60,622 nucleotides of DNA, taken from an uncultured Lachnospiraceae bacterium. GTDB taxonomy: Bacteria; Bacillota; Clostridia; Lachnospirales; Lachnospiraceae. How positions within the stretch are numbered: position 1 is the first letter of the stretch; each line of letters begins with the position of its first letter. A model generated the notes under the pieces. It had not been told where the DNA came from. It saw nothing but the letters and a program-made list of their open reading frames with translations, and did not search any database. The stretch spans positions 1 through 60,622 of the forward strand of contig ONKG01000018.1 in the NCBI GenBank assembly GCA_900318375.1. The letters run 5' to 3'. This document shows, in pieces, positions 43,521 through 52,566 of the stretch. The position numbers and the translations under genes are program-made.

Positions 43521-43820
43521 TTATTCAATGTCCAGGATATCAGAAAAACCTGTTACCTCGAAGATCTCCATAATGTCATCATTGACATTGCAGATTACCA
43601 TGTGGCCCTGCTTGTTCATGATCTTCTGAGCGGACAGAAGGACACGAAGGCCGGCGGAGGAAATATATTCCAGCTTTGAAAAATCGAAACTGAGTTCAGA
43701 GACGCCATCGATATCGTCCTTGAGTTCTTTTTCAAGCTGCGGAGCTGTAGTTGTGTCAAGTCTGCCCTCAAGCGCGATTGCGAAGTCTGTACCGTTCTTG
43801 TTTTTCTGAATGTTCAGCAT
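43521..43820 (-). CDS. STAS-domain anti-sigma factor antagonist (SpoIIAA/RsbV-like)
   Basis: 99 residues of one STAS domain: LEGRLDTTTAPQLEKEL, LSFDFSKLEYISSAGLRVLLSAQKIM. The serine in the SSAGLR loop is the usual phosphorylation site. When unphosphorylated such proteins bind an RsbW-type kinase and free a sigma factor or other target. It is encoded 167 bases after the SpoIIE/RsbW fusion, which carries both the kinase and phosphatase domains needed to control it. AAAGGAG precedes the ATG. Confidence 0.92.
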   Translation of the reverse strand: MLNIQKNKNGTDFAIALEGRLDTTTAPQLEKELKDDIDGVSELSFDFSKLEYISSAGLRVLLSAQKIMNKQGHMVICNVNDDIMEIFEVTGFSDILDIE

Positions 43821-43913
43821 TTTTTGATCTCCTTTTGAATATTAATGATTTGCGCTCAGAAGTACAGTCTGTGTCTGTTGCTTAACCGAACGCCATATGT
43901 TATCCAGTGCAGC

Positions 43914-43945
43914 ATTACATCATTGTTAAATTACATCATTGTTAA
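43914..43945. repeat. Exact 16-bp tandem duplication upstream of the STAS gene
   Basis: ATTACATCATTGTTAA occurs twice in a row. It lies about 100 bases upstream of the STAS start, where a promoter or operator would be expected. Confidence 0.8.
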
Positions 43946-43987
43946 TAGTTACAGGAAAGAATAAGCGCTGTTCCTGAAACGGACGGC

Positions 43988-46396
43988 TTAAATCTTTTTT
44001 AGAATACTCAGAATGTTTTTCCCATCCCTGTGCTCATACCGGACATCATCCATGGTCTTCTTGACAACAAAGACACCGAGGCCTCCGATTGGACGATCCT
44101 CTGCCGCAAGTGTGATATCGGGGTCCTTCTGCTCCAATGGATTGTACGGAACGCCCTGGTCTATAAAGGTGATCCGCACTGCACGAGGATCCCGCTCTTC
44201 CTCCAGACGGACAGTCGCCTTGCCGATACCCTTGCAATAAGCATACCTCGCGATATTGCTGAAAAGCTCATCGATGGCGACATCAATCTGAATCTGTGCT
44301 TTCATCGGGCACTCCAGTTCCTCCAGAATGCCGTCAATGAAGTCTGTAACCTTATGGAGGTTTTCCAGGGTTGCTTCCAGGGTCAACTCTTTCACAGATT
44401 TCTCCTCCGCACCGGCGCCGCCGGTACTCCTGCTGCCGCCGGCCATGTCTGCAATGCAGTCATTTCCGGCACTGTTTTCGGTATCAGTGAAATGACCAGC
44501 CAGCTGATTTTCTGAGGAATCCGCTGCAGGTTCATTTGAAGGATTAATAGATAATCCGGTTGCAATATCTTTTAAAGGATCTGTAACTTGTGTCCGGGGA
44601 TCAGTTAAAGAATCAGCTGAAGATTCCGCTGAAGATTCAGCTGAAGAATCCACTGAAGATTCAGTTAAAGAATCAGCTGAGGATTCATTCAAGGGATCCG
44701 CAGCTTCTGTTACAGGATCGGTTAAAGGATCAATGATAGAGCCGGATGCAGGACCGGCTGACCTATCCTGCAGGTCTGCACTGCCGCCGTTATATTCCAG
44801 ACAGAGCATTGTCATATCATCGAACTGCTCCGCCTCTGCGGCAAAACGGTCCACTGCCAGGCGTACGCTGCAGATGATCTCCTTGGCGGAAGCCGCAGGA
44901 TTTTCATTGAGGGCTTCCAGCATACGCTGTGTCCCGAACTGCCGGTCATTGCTGTCAGCAGCTTCCGGAACGCCGTCCGTGTACACAAAGAGTCTTGATC
45001 CGGGCTCGATCTGAAGCTCGTACTCTTTATATTTTACACCATCCATGCCGCCTATGACAAAGCTGTGCGGATCTTTTATCAATTCAAAACAACCGCCCGG
45101 CTTTGTGACCGCCGGATATTCATGTCCTGCATTGGCCGCGGTCAGCTTCCCGGTGGAAATCTCCAGAATCCCGAGCCAGACTGTCACAAACATTTCCTCG
45201 CGGTTGTGCGCACAGATGATCTCATTGACGGATTCCAGCACCTGGGCCGGCCCTTTTCCGTTCATGACAGTGTTTTCCACAATAACTTTGGAAATCGTCA
45301 TAAACAGGGCACCGGGGATGCCTTTTCCGGAAACATCGGCGATGACCAGACAGAGGTGGTCATTGTCGATCAGGAAGAAATCGTAAAAATCACCGCCCAC
45401 TTCCTTTGCGGGATCCATCAGCGCATAGAGATCGAACTCTTTCCTCTCCGGGAAAGGAGGAAACACATCCGGAAGCATGGCTGCCTGAATACGGGCTGCA
45501 AGGGAGAGCTCTGTTCGGATCTTCTCCTCTTCCGCGGTAATACGGGTCAGATGATCGACATAGCCGGTAATCTGATCCTCCATCTCGTCAATGGCCCTTG
45601 CCAGTTCTCCGATCTCGTCCCGGTTGCGGATCACCTGGGTCAGCTTCTTTTCCGCCTTGACGTTTTCCGTGGAAAAGCGGGACGCCTCTTTGATAATGAT
45701 CTTGAGCGGATTCAGAAGCACCCTGCTCTGGTATAATCCCAGATTGATGGCAGCCAGAATCATGCTCAAAAACATGACAAAGAAAATCTTGATCAGGTAG
45801 GATTTTCTGGTACTCGCAACCCTGTCCATCTGACGCTGGACACAGAGAATTCCTTTCGTTTTCCCATCCGCTCCTATGAGAGGGATCATGGCTGTGATAT
45901 GGGGATCTGTCTCAATATATCCCTTATCCCTGATCACCAGTTCCCTGTCCGACTTTTCCTCATACAATGCTCTGTATTTGCGGCGGTACTCCTCATTGGT
46001 CGTCTCCCTGACATAGCCACAGCTGTAGACAGGATAAGTATTATCTGAATTGACTCCGACCAGGACGAAAGTGATATGCGCATAGTCTGTCAGATCCGGC
46101 TGGATCACATATATAAATGCGGCCCCCTGGGAATCACATAATTTGCTGAGCATGCTCTGCGCATTGTCGAACTCTTCTCCTGTTCCCCCGTTGTTGAGAT
46201 AGATCTGCAGGTGGTCGGGTTTTACAGCCAGAGAGGCCGCATCCGCAGTATAAAAGGCGCCTTCGGCGTACTGTTCCATGAGCGCGCGCGAATACTCCAC
46301 ATTTCCGATTATGCCCAGGATTGCAGAAAAAACGATCAGCAGTGCCACTATTCCCGCTATGCTTTTAAAAGCGATGCTGTTAGACAGTTTTTTCAT
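43988..46396 (-). CDS. SpoIIE-type PP2C phosphatase fused to an RsbW-like kinase, membrane sensor
   Basis: 802 residues: membrane helix at 13-33, an external sensor (34-200, with a Cache-like end GILCVQRQMDRVASTR), second helix (205-225), HAMP (226-280), coiled coil, PP2C domain (GGDFYDFFLID, IADVSGKGIPGALFM, DDMTMLCLEY), a disordered linker of DPLTDP and SSADSLTES repeats (540-660), then a HATPase with the N-box IDVAIDELFSNIARYAY, DQGVPYNP and GGLGVFVVKK. The PP2C part should dephosphorylate the STAS protein next door and the HATPase part phosphorylate it. Carrying both opposing activities in one chain is unusual. The ribosome site is weak. Confidence 0.9.
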   Translation of the reverse strand: MKKLSNSIAFKSIAGIVALLIVFSAILGIIGNVEYSRALMEQYAEGAFYTADAASLAVKPDHLQIYLNNGGTGEEFDNAQSMLSKLCDSQGAAFIYVIQPDLTDYAHITFVLVGVNSDNTYPVYSCGYVRETTNEEYRRKYRALYEEKSDRELVIRDKGYIETDPHITAMIPLIGADGKTKGILCVQRQMDRVASTRKSYLIKIFFVMFLSMILAAINLGLYQSRVLLNPLKIIIKEASRFSTENVKAEKKLTQVIRNRDEIGELARAIDEMEDQITGYVDHLTRITAEEEKIRTELSLAARIQAAMLPDVFPPFPERKEFDLYALMDPAKEVGGDFYDFFLIDNDHLCLVIADVSGKGIPGALFMTISKVIVENTVMNGKGPAQVLESVNEIICAHNREEMFVTVWLGILEISTGKLTAANAGHEYPAVTKPGGCFELIKDPHSFVIGGMDGVKYKEYELQIEPGSRLFVYTDGVPEAADSNDRQFGTQRMLEALNENPAASAKEIICSVRLAVDRFAAEAEQFDDMTMLCLEYNGGSADLQDRSAGPASGSIIDPLTDPVTEAADPLNESSADSLTESSVDSSAESSAESSADSLTDPRTQVTDPLKDIATGLSINPSNEPAADSSENQLAGHFTDTENSAGNDCIADMAGGSRSTGGAGAEEKSVKELTLEATLENLHKVTDFIDGILEELECPMKAQIQIDVAIDELFSNIARYAYCKGIGKATVRLEEERDPRAVRITFIDQGVPYNPLEQKDPDITLAAEDRPIGGLGVFVVKKTMDDVRYEHRDGKNILSILKKI

Positions 46397-46515
46397 TATT
46401 TACCGAGAAAAAGCATTCTATGAAAAAAATAATGTACACACCATACAGCATAACACATTAATGAAAATACGGCAAACAGCAGGCGCTCTGTTACCGGCTT
46501 TTCCCCGCTGTTTGT

Positions 46516-48807
46516 TCATGTATCCAGTCTCTGTCTCTCGACCAGCCGGGCAAAAGAGCCGCCCTTTTCGATCAGTTCCTCATAGGTCCCTTCTTCGGCG
46601 ATCTTTCCGTCTTCGATCAGAAGGATCCGGTCGCAATTACGGATCGTGCTGAGGCGGTGGGCAATGACAATGCGGGTGCAGCGCAGGCGGTCCAGGGCCT
46701 CGGAAACCTGTTTCTGGGTCTTGTTGTCCAGGGCGCTGGTGGCCTCATCCAGGATCAGAATATCCGGTTTGGGAGCAACTGCGCGCGCGATCATCAGACG
46801 CTGCTTCTGACCTCCCGAAATACCTCCGGTACCCTCGGAAATAATCGTGTTCATTCCCATGGGCATCTCGCGGATATCCTGTGCAATGCCTGCGATTTCG
46901 GCCGCTTCCCAGGCCTCTTTCAAGGTCAGGTGAGGCGCGGAGATTGTGATATTGGCAAAGATATCGCCCTGGAAAAGCTGGCCGTTCTGGGTAACGACAC
47001 CCATCTTTTTGCGCATCGAGCGGGGATCGATCCTGTTCAGATCATGTCCGTCATAATAGATGGCGCCCTTCTCCGGCTTCTCGAAGCCCAGAAGGAGACG
47101 AACGAGGGTCGACTTGCCGCAGCCGGTCCTTCCCACGATGGCGACGTATTCTCCCGCGCGGATCTTCAGAGAGAGATCTTCAAAGACCAGGGGGGTGTCT
47201 TTCTCATAGCGGAAAGCAATGTGGTTCAGTTCAATGCTTCCCCGGATCGATGTGATCACTTCCTTTTCGGAAGTGATCTCCGGCTCTGTCTTCAGGATCG
47301 GTTCCGCCATTTCAAGGACAGGCGGGATCGACGCCACGGAAATGGCAATGCCCGCCAGTGAGGAGAAGGCACCCATTACTCTGCCGTAGGCCGCACTGAA
47401 GCCGAAGTAGCCGGAAGGGCCAACGCCGGAACGCACAGCCAGATAATACAGAACGATGTTGCCGATCAGCGAGATCGCCGTCATGATAACAGAGTTGATC
47501 TTCAGAAACATGGGAGGATTATATTCCATCTCCATATTTCTGGCAAAAAGCCTGCCCCAGCGGGCGAACGCGCGTTTTTCGGAACCGGAGAGACGAATCT
47601 TGCGGATTCCGCTGATCATGGCATAACTCATGCCTGCTTCCTGTGCCCCGAGCTTCATCTTTTCTCTGGAGATACGGATCTGCATCAGAGAGGTCACAAA
47701 GCTTGCGCACACAGTGACCAGGATGATCACAATAGACGGCCATACCAACAGCGGTGTGAAATTAAAAATCTGTGTGATGTACAAAAGAGAAAGCAGGGAG
47801 CTCAGACCTATGGAAAAAATATTGGTCAGAAGTATGTTGCACAGGGAACTGACAGCTGTCGTACGGCTGGACAGTTCGCCTGAGGAGTAGCGTCTGAAAA
47901 AGGACAGGGGCAGCGACAGCAGCCGCATCATGACGGATGATTCCACCGCAAGAGAGGCTTTCGTGGAAATAAGGCTCATGACCAGTGACCGGACCACTGA
48001 CAGAAGCTGTGAGGCAAAGGCAGCCGACAGCAGAAAGACCGCAGTTCCCATAAGGAGAGAGACACTCCTGCTCTCGAGCACGGGACCGGTGATCATCTGA
48101 TAGACCTTGGGCTCGATCATACCGGTCAGTGTCACCGCAAGTGTCGCGAGGAAGATCTGGATAACATCGCTCGAGGAAATGCAGTTCTTCATGTAGAGAA
48201 GAAGATCCGGGATACCAAGGCTCTTCATCGGCAGCGGACGATAGAAACACAATGCGTCCGGAGCAATGCGGGCTGCATTTGCACGGGTGATCCTGGTCAT
48301 TTTTCCCGTCCCGGGGTCACGAAAACGATACCCGCTGACTCTGCCGGGAAGAAGAGCGACCATGGTTCCTCCCTGGCCGGATTGCTCCTCCCTGCTTTCC
48401 TGAGAGCCGCTGTCGTCTTCCGCGGGCTCTTTCCCATCTCCTGCAGAGTCCGGGGCACTCCCGGCCCGGTCTTCATTTTTCTCCATGTAGACACCCAGCA
48501 TGGGGCCGAATGCGTCCTTGTACCAGCCCTTCTCCAAAGTCACGTCTCTCGTCATCAGTCCAAGAGGGCGCAGCACGTAGTCCAGCTGTTCATTTACGTC
48601 ATGAATCGTATCCGGAACCTCGACAGGCTTATAGTGATAGTATTTCAGCACATCGTCCAGCGCTTCCTTAGCGACCAGCTGCTCGTCCTCCAAACGCGAG
48701 CCCATGTAGTTTCCCAGCACGGCTCCCGCGATCTGCAGATAGGAATCCTCCAGCAGCTCCTGATCGCTCTTCATCCGCTCTCTGATCTGTTCATCAAACC
48801 ATCCCAT
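46516..48807 (-). CDS. NHLM-type bacteriocin export ABC transporter (permease-ATPase, no peptidase)
   Basis: 763 residues. An N-terminal domain (1-170) without the C39 peptidase is followed by a type-1 exporter membrane domain with six helices (210-500) and an ATPase with Walker A GRTGCGKST, Q-loop VTQNGQ, signature ISGGQKQRL and Walker B ILILDEATSALD. The N-terminal region ends with a Ser/Glu/Gly-rich stretch around 110-150. This matches the second ABC subunit of NHLM export systems, which works with a C39 exporter and a HlyD-like protein. AGGTAACA precedes the ATG. It lies 94 bases after the C39 gene; the two probably form a heterodimer. Confidence 0.88.
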   Translation of the reverse strand: MGWFDEQIRERMKSDQELLEDSYLQIAGAVLGNYMGSRLEDEQLVAKEALDDVLKYYHYKPVEVPDTIHDVNEQLDYVLRPLGLMTRDVTLEKGWYKDAFGPMLGVYMEKNEDRAGSAPDSAGDGKEPAEDDSGSQESREEQSGQGGTMVALLPGRVSGYRFRDPGTGKMTRITRANAARIAPDALCFYRPLPMKSLGIPDLLLYMKNCISSSDVIQIFLATLAVTLTGMIEPKVYQMITGPVLESRSVSLLMGTAVFLLSAAFASQLLSVVRSLVMSLISTKASLAVESSVMMRLLSLPLSFFRRYSSGELSSRTTAVSSLCNILLTNIFSIGLSSLLSLLYITQIFNFTPLLVWPSIVIILVTVCASFVTSLMQIRISREKMKLGAQEAGMSYAMISGIRKIRLSGSEKRAFARWGRLFARNMEMEYNPPMFLKINSVIMTAISLIGNIVLYYLAVRSGVGPSGYFGFSAAYGRVMGAFSSLAGIAISVASIPPVLEMAEPILKTEPEITSEKEVITSIRGSIELNHIAFRYEKDTPLVFEDLSLKIRAGEYVAIVGRTGCGKSTLVRLLLGFEKPEKGAIYYDGHDLNRIDPRSMRKKMGVVTQNGQLFQGDIFANITISAPHLTLKEAWEAAEIAGIAQDIREMPMGMNTIISEGTGGISGGQKQRLMIARAVAPKPDILILDEATSALDNKTQKQVSEALDRLRCTRIVIAHRLSTIRNCDRILLIEDGKIAEEGTYEELIEKGGSFARLVERQRLDT

Positions 48808-48837
48808 CTTGTTACCTCTTCCGATCCTCGATCCTCT

Positions 48838-48925
48838 GCTGACCGGCCGGCTCTGTCATTTACTCGTGACCGGCTCTGTCATTCACTCGTGACCGGCTCT
48901 GTCATTCACTCGTGACCAGCTCCGT
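48838..48925. repeat. 23-bp tandem repeat spanning the stop of the C39-ABC gene
   Basis: GGTCACGAGTGAATGACAGAGCC on the minus strand begins inside the last codons of the gene and is repeated to give about three to four copies, each with TGA. It fills the gap to the next ABC gene. Confidence 0.85.
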
Positions 48926-51100
48926 GTATGCTCCGCCGGCCGCATAAAGCTCCTCATGTTTACCGCGCTCCACGACCACGCCCTTTTCCAGAACGATGAT
49001 CTCGTCGCAGTCGCGGATCGTAGAAAGGCGGTGCGCGATCACGATACAGGTGATGCCTCTGTCACAGATCGCCTTGACCACATCATACTCCGTTTTGGCA
49101 TCGAGGGCACTCGTAGCCTCATCCAGAATGATGATGGAGGGATCCTGCGCCAGTACACGGGCGATCTCAAGGCGCTGGCGCTGGCCGCCGGAAAGGTCCT
49201 TGCCGTTTTCCGTGATTTTTCCCTGATATCCTCCGGGCCTGCGGAGAATATCATCGTGAATCTGCGCGTCTCTTGCGGCCATGATCACTTCGAAGTCCGC
49301 GATACTCTCATCCCACATGCGGATATTTGCGGAGATTGTATCTTCAAAAAGAATGATCTCCTGGTCGACGACAGCCACAGATCCCGTAAATACACTTCTG
49401 TGGATCTCGGAGATAGGCTTCCCGTCGAAAAGGATCTCTCCGCTCCAGGGCTTATAAAGGCCGGAGATCAGATTGCTGAGAGTCGATTTGCCGCAGCCGC
49501 TGGGGCCGACAATAGCCACCCGGTTTCCGGGCTTTAGAGACATGGAAAAGTCTTTTATGACCGGCTCTCCGAGAGGTGAATATCCGAAAGTGACATTTTT
49601 CAGCTCGACATTCCCGCTCAGTTTGGAGTAATCTTCCTCCTCGCTCACAGGCTTTTCATTTATAAACGGATCATCCGGATACTGCATGACGTCCTCGACA
49701 CGCTCCATGTCCGTGCGCATCTCCTGGATCGTCTGTCCGGCTCCGATCAGTGTGGAAACAGGTCCCATGAAGGAAGTCAGAAATCCCTGAAAAACCGTGA
49801 TCATACCGATGGTGAAGTTCCCGTCCATTGCCAGAAGGATTCCGGTAAAAAGGACCATATAGTTTGCGCAGACGCCGATCATGGCCGGGATTAAGCCCAG
49901 GGAAGCATTCATGCGCGCATATTTCATCTCCTGGGCATTCACCGAAGCCTGATATCCGGACCATCTGCGGAAAAAGCCGTTTTCAGCGCCGGAGGACTTG
50001 ATCGTCTCGGCCATGCTGATTCCCGCCAGAGTCGTAGAAGCCAGCTTCCCGGCATCACGCATCTGCACACGGGTCATGTTTACACGCTTTTCCGACATAT
50101 ACCGCGCGATCACGAGATTCATCAGCACAGAGACCAGACCGATCATGGTCAGTAAGGGGCTGTAGCGCAGCATCAGGACCAGATAGACTACCGCCATGAC
50201 AGTATTGAGGGCCAGAGGGGCCACGGTCTGCACCAGCGTGCCTGCTATAGAGGCATTTGTGTTCTTGCGCTGCAGGATATCTCCCGCCATGCGCTGTGAA
50301 AAGAATTCCATGGGAAGCCTGAGCACCTTCCATATATAGGAGGTACTTCCCACAACAGACATTTTTCCGTTGATCTTGAGGGAATAGACGACCTGTGCCC
50401 ACTGCACCACAATCTGAGCGGCACACAGAGCCGCCATCAGTGCTATGAAAGGATTGAGCCAGTCCGGATTTCTCCCGGTCAGCAGGCGGTCCATAAAGAT
50501 TCTGGACATGACAGGATTGATGACCCCGAACAGACTTGCAATGATCGAAGTGAGCATGACAAAAACGACGGCTGCTCCTGCTCCGGACAGCCGCCTGGCC
50601 GCAAAATCGATTGTACTCTTCTTTTTTCCGGAAGGGACAAAATTCTCACCCGGTTGGATGAGCAGACAGATTCCGGTGAATGCCTTGTCAAACTCATCCA
50701 TGGACACACGGACCACGCCCCGCGCGGGGTCGTTGATGACGGCATTTTTTCCCTTGAAACCATTGAGGACCACAAAGTGGTTGAAGTTCCAGTGGATGAT
50801 ACATGGAAATACTGCGTTCTCTTTGAGAGCGCTGATTTCCATACGATATCCGTCCGCCTCGAACCCGTAATTGCGGGCGGCGAGCAGTACATTTCTGGCA
50901 TTGGAACCGTCGCGGGAGACGCCGCAGTCACGGCGGACCTCCTCCAGAGGCACCCATTTTTCATAATATGCCATCACCATTGCCAGACACGCGGCGCCGC
51001 ATTCCAGCGCCTCCATCTGCATGACCACCGGAACTTTGGCAACCTTTCCGGTGACAGGCTGTCTGATCTTTCTGCTTGTCTTATCCATCAGTGAAGTCAT
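48902..51100 (-). CDS. C39 peptidase-containing ABC exporter (double-glycine leader processing)
   Basis: 732 residues. Residues 20-150 are a C39 peptidase: catalytic cysteine in MEALECGAACLAMVMAYYE, histidine in HWNFNHFVVLNGF, aspartate in VINDPARG. It cuts precursor leaders after Gly-Gly in the cytosol. The six-helix membrane domain (165-440) and the ATPase (480-732: GPSGCGKST, VVDQEIILFED, LSGGQRQRLEIAR, IIILDEATSALD) drive export. The two GG-leader genes upstream are the obvious substrates. The ATG at 51100 is almost touching GAGGA; ATG 51088 (MDKTSRK) is an equally likely start. The last codons are part of a tandem array. Confidence 0.92.
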   Translation of the reverse strand: MTSLMDKTSRKIRQPVTGKVAKVPVVMQMEALECGAACLAMVMAYYEKWVPLEEVRRDCGVSRDGSNARNVLLAARNYGFEADGYRMEISALKENAVFPCIIHWNFNHFVVLNGFKGKNAVINDPARGVVRVSMDEFDKAFTGICLLIQPGENFVPSGKKKSTIDFAARRLSGAGAAVVFVMLTSIIASLFGVINPVMSRIFMDRLLTGRNPDWLNPFIALMAALCAAQIVVQWAQVVYSLKINGKMSVVGSTSYIWKVLRLPMEFFSQRMAGDILQRKNTNASIAGTLVQTVAPLALNTVMAVVYLVLMLRYSPLLTMIGLVSVLMNLVIARYMSEKRVNMTRVQMRDAGKLASTTLAGISMAETIKSSGAENGFFRRWSGYQASVNAQEMKYARMNASLGLIPAMIGVCANYMVLFTGILLAMDGNFTIGMITVFQGFLTSFMGPVSTLIGAGQTIQEMRTDMERVEDVMQYPDDPFINEKPVSEEEDYSKLSGNVELKNVTFGYSPLGEPVIKDFSMSLKPGNRVAIVGPSGCGKSTLSNLISGLYKPWSGEILFDGKPISEIHRSVFTGSVAVVDQEIILFEDTISANIRMWDESIADFEVIMAARDAQIHDDILRRPGGYQGKITENGKDLSGGQRQRLEIARVLAQDPSIIILDEATSALDAKTEYDVVKAICDRGITCIVIAHRLSTIRDCDEIIVLEKGVVVERGKHEELYAAGGAYTELVTSE

Positions 51101-51274
51101 TCCTCACAACTATACCGTAATAGTTCCAACAGAGCTCTTGTTCATGGCACACCGGCCGGAGACATTACCGGTCTGCGCTATGCTTGCCGGTCTGTACTGC
51201 CGGTCTGTACCGTTCTATACCGTTCTGTACCGGCTGCAAACGATCACCCTCCCGCAGGACCTGATGAGCCCCGG

Positions 51275-51688
51275 TCAGTTTAACAAAAAGGTGATCGGAG
51301 TGATCCTTTCCGTCACGATCTTCGCATCATATGTACCGTCCTGCAGGGAAACCTCTGCCGTCACGACAGTCTCTCCGCTGTCCAGCCGGCGGACATTTTC
51401 GATCGTGATATCCTCCCCGGCAACGCGCAGCGTCATGCCCTCTTTCACCGTATACTCCGTATCCTTGTCCAGAACGATACTGGCTTCTCCCGCCTTCACA
51501 TCTGCCGCGACAGGATAAGATGTCTCCACTGTTCCGATCGAAGAGCAGATGATCAGACCTGCCAGCATGACAATGATCGCTGTCAGAACCATCCAGATCC
51601 CCGGGCTGGTGACCCGCATATAATCCTGAAGCTGTTCCGGCGAAGAAATCCGATCAATACTTTGTTTTCTGAACAGTTGCTTATCCAT
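51275..51688 (-). CDS. Short NHLM/HlyD-like secretion accessory protein
   Basis: 137 residues from ATG 51688, five bases after GGAGG. The opening MDKQLFRKQSIDRISSPEQL is the typical start of NHLM HlyD-type adaptors, followed by one membrane helix (MVLTAIIVMLAGLIICSS) and a beta-rich external part (VAADVKAGEASIVL, EGMTLRVAGEDI). Full HlyD adaptors are 250 residues or longer and contain a coiled coil; here it is missing, so this protein is a minimal form. It is encoded directly before the C39 exporter and should help cargo release at the outer face. Confidence 0.75.
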   Translation of the reverse strand: MDKQLFRKQSIDRISSPEQLQDYMRVTSPGIWMVLTAIIVMLAGLIICSSIGTVETSYPVAADVKAGEASIVLDKDTEYTVKEGMTLRVAGEDITIENVRRLDSGETVVTAEVSLQDGTYDAKIVTERITPITFLLN

Positions 51689-51899
51689 CATCTCCTCCAT
51701 TGCCGGGATGACGGCTGTCGTCGCCGTATCCGGATAAACCTGATTAACCGGCCGACAGCATAAGCCCCTTCCCGCTATACGGATCAGGCGGCGGATTCTG
51801 CTGACGGCCGGCGGCTGTCATTCCATTACTGAGGGTCACGCCCTGTCCGGGCTGTGACCGGGTAACATCGCGAATTCCCGCTCCGGGCCTTCGCCCTTT

Positions 51900-51932
51900 T
51901 ACGCAGGTTTTCGCACATTTTAAACCTGCCCG
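51900..51932 (-). terminator. Hairpin between cargo gene 1 and the adaptor gene
   Basis: GCAGGTTT pairs with AAACCTGC with a short loop, about 80 bases after the cargo stop. No strong T-run follows, so it may act as an attenuator that lowers exporter expression relative to cargo, or as an mRNA 3' stabiliser. Confidence 0.45.
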
Positions 51933-52005
51933 CGAAAACATCTGTTATCCTGAGGTCAAGGCAGGTGTGCCTGCTGACGTCTTTCACGCCTCCTGCTTCA
52001 GATCA

Positions 52006-52308
52006 TCAGTAAGCTGTGCCGTGCATCTCAAATCCTTTGATCTTATTAAAATCGACCCAGCCATTCATGCCGTTAAAATACGCATAGACATATTCACCGT
52101 TGGTATTATCCGGCTGGATCTGAAAGGCCGTCCCGCTGACAAGCCTGGCCACTTCATTGTCGGCAGAGACCGAAGGGTCGGAGCGAAGAGCAAGATAGCC
52201 CTCTCCCGGATCGGACATGACCCATTTCCACTTCAGTTCCCCGGCGGTTCCGACGCCTCCCGCCACATTCATAAGATCCAGATCATTCATTTTTTCCATT
52301 TCAGCCAT
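52006..52308 (-). CDS. Double-glycine leader precursor, cargo 1 (SH3-like small protein)
   Basis: 100 residues. AAGGAAG precedes ATG 52308. The leader MAEMEKMNDLDLMNVAGG ends in the DLxxVxGG pattern cut by C39 peptidases. The mature part (82 residues) has no cysteine: LKWKWVMSDPGEGYLALRSDP, FQIQPDNTNGEYVYAYFNGMNGWVDFNKI, reminiscent of bacterial SH3 (SH3b) domains, which bind cell-wall peptides. It is far larger than ordinary bacteriocins. No modifying enzyme gene is nearby. Cargo for the downstream exporter is the most likely role; a secreted wall-binding effector is an inference. Confidence 0.75.
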   Translation of the reverse strand: MAEMEKMNDLDLMNVAGGVGTAGELKWKWVMSDPGEGYLALRSDPSVSADNEVARLVSGTAFQIQPDNTNGEYVYAYFNGMNGWVDFNKIKGFEMHGTAY

Positions 52309-52393
52309 TTTATTCTTCCTTTGATTTGACACAATTCATTATAACACCCGGGGACCGGACGTGTTTACGTTATTTCACAAAAACATGCTATTA

Positions 52394-52510
52394 TTCCAGT
52401 CTCCTTCTTGCAGTCTCTTTTGTGAGTCCTGGTTCCAGTCTCCTGACTGCAGTCTCTTTTGTGAGTCCTGGTTCCAGTCTCCTGACTGCAGTCTCTTTTG
52501 TGAGTCCTGA
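52394..52510. repeat. Three 39-bp tandem repeats between the two cargo genes
   Basis: Copies of TTCCAGTCTCCTGACTGCAG plus TCTCTTTTGTGAGTCCTGG, two of them nearly identical. They separate the cargo genes on the minus strand. An internal CAGTCTC/GAGTCC partial palindrome could form small hairpins in the RNA. Confidence 0.9.
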
Positions 52511-52566
52511 TCCCCGTCCCGGGACAGCCGGTCCACGCTGTCATTGCGGACACGGACTTACAGGTC

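Noticed and set aside
51744-51941. Third cargo peptide between cargo 1 and the adaptor
   Set aside because: The 65-residue frame has no convincing ribosome site and no double-glycine leader.
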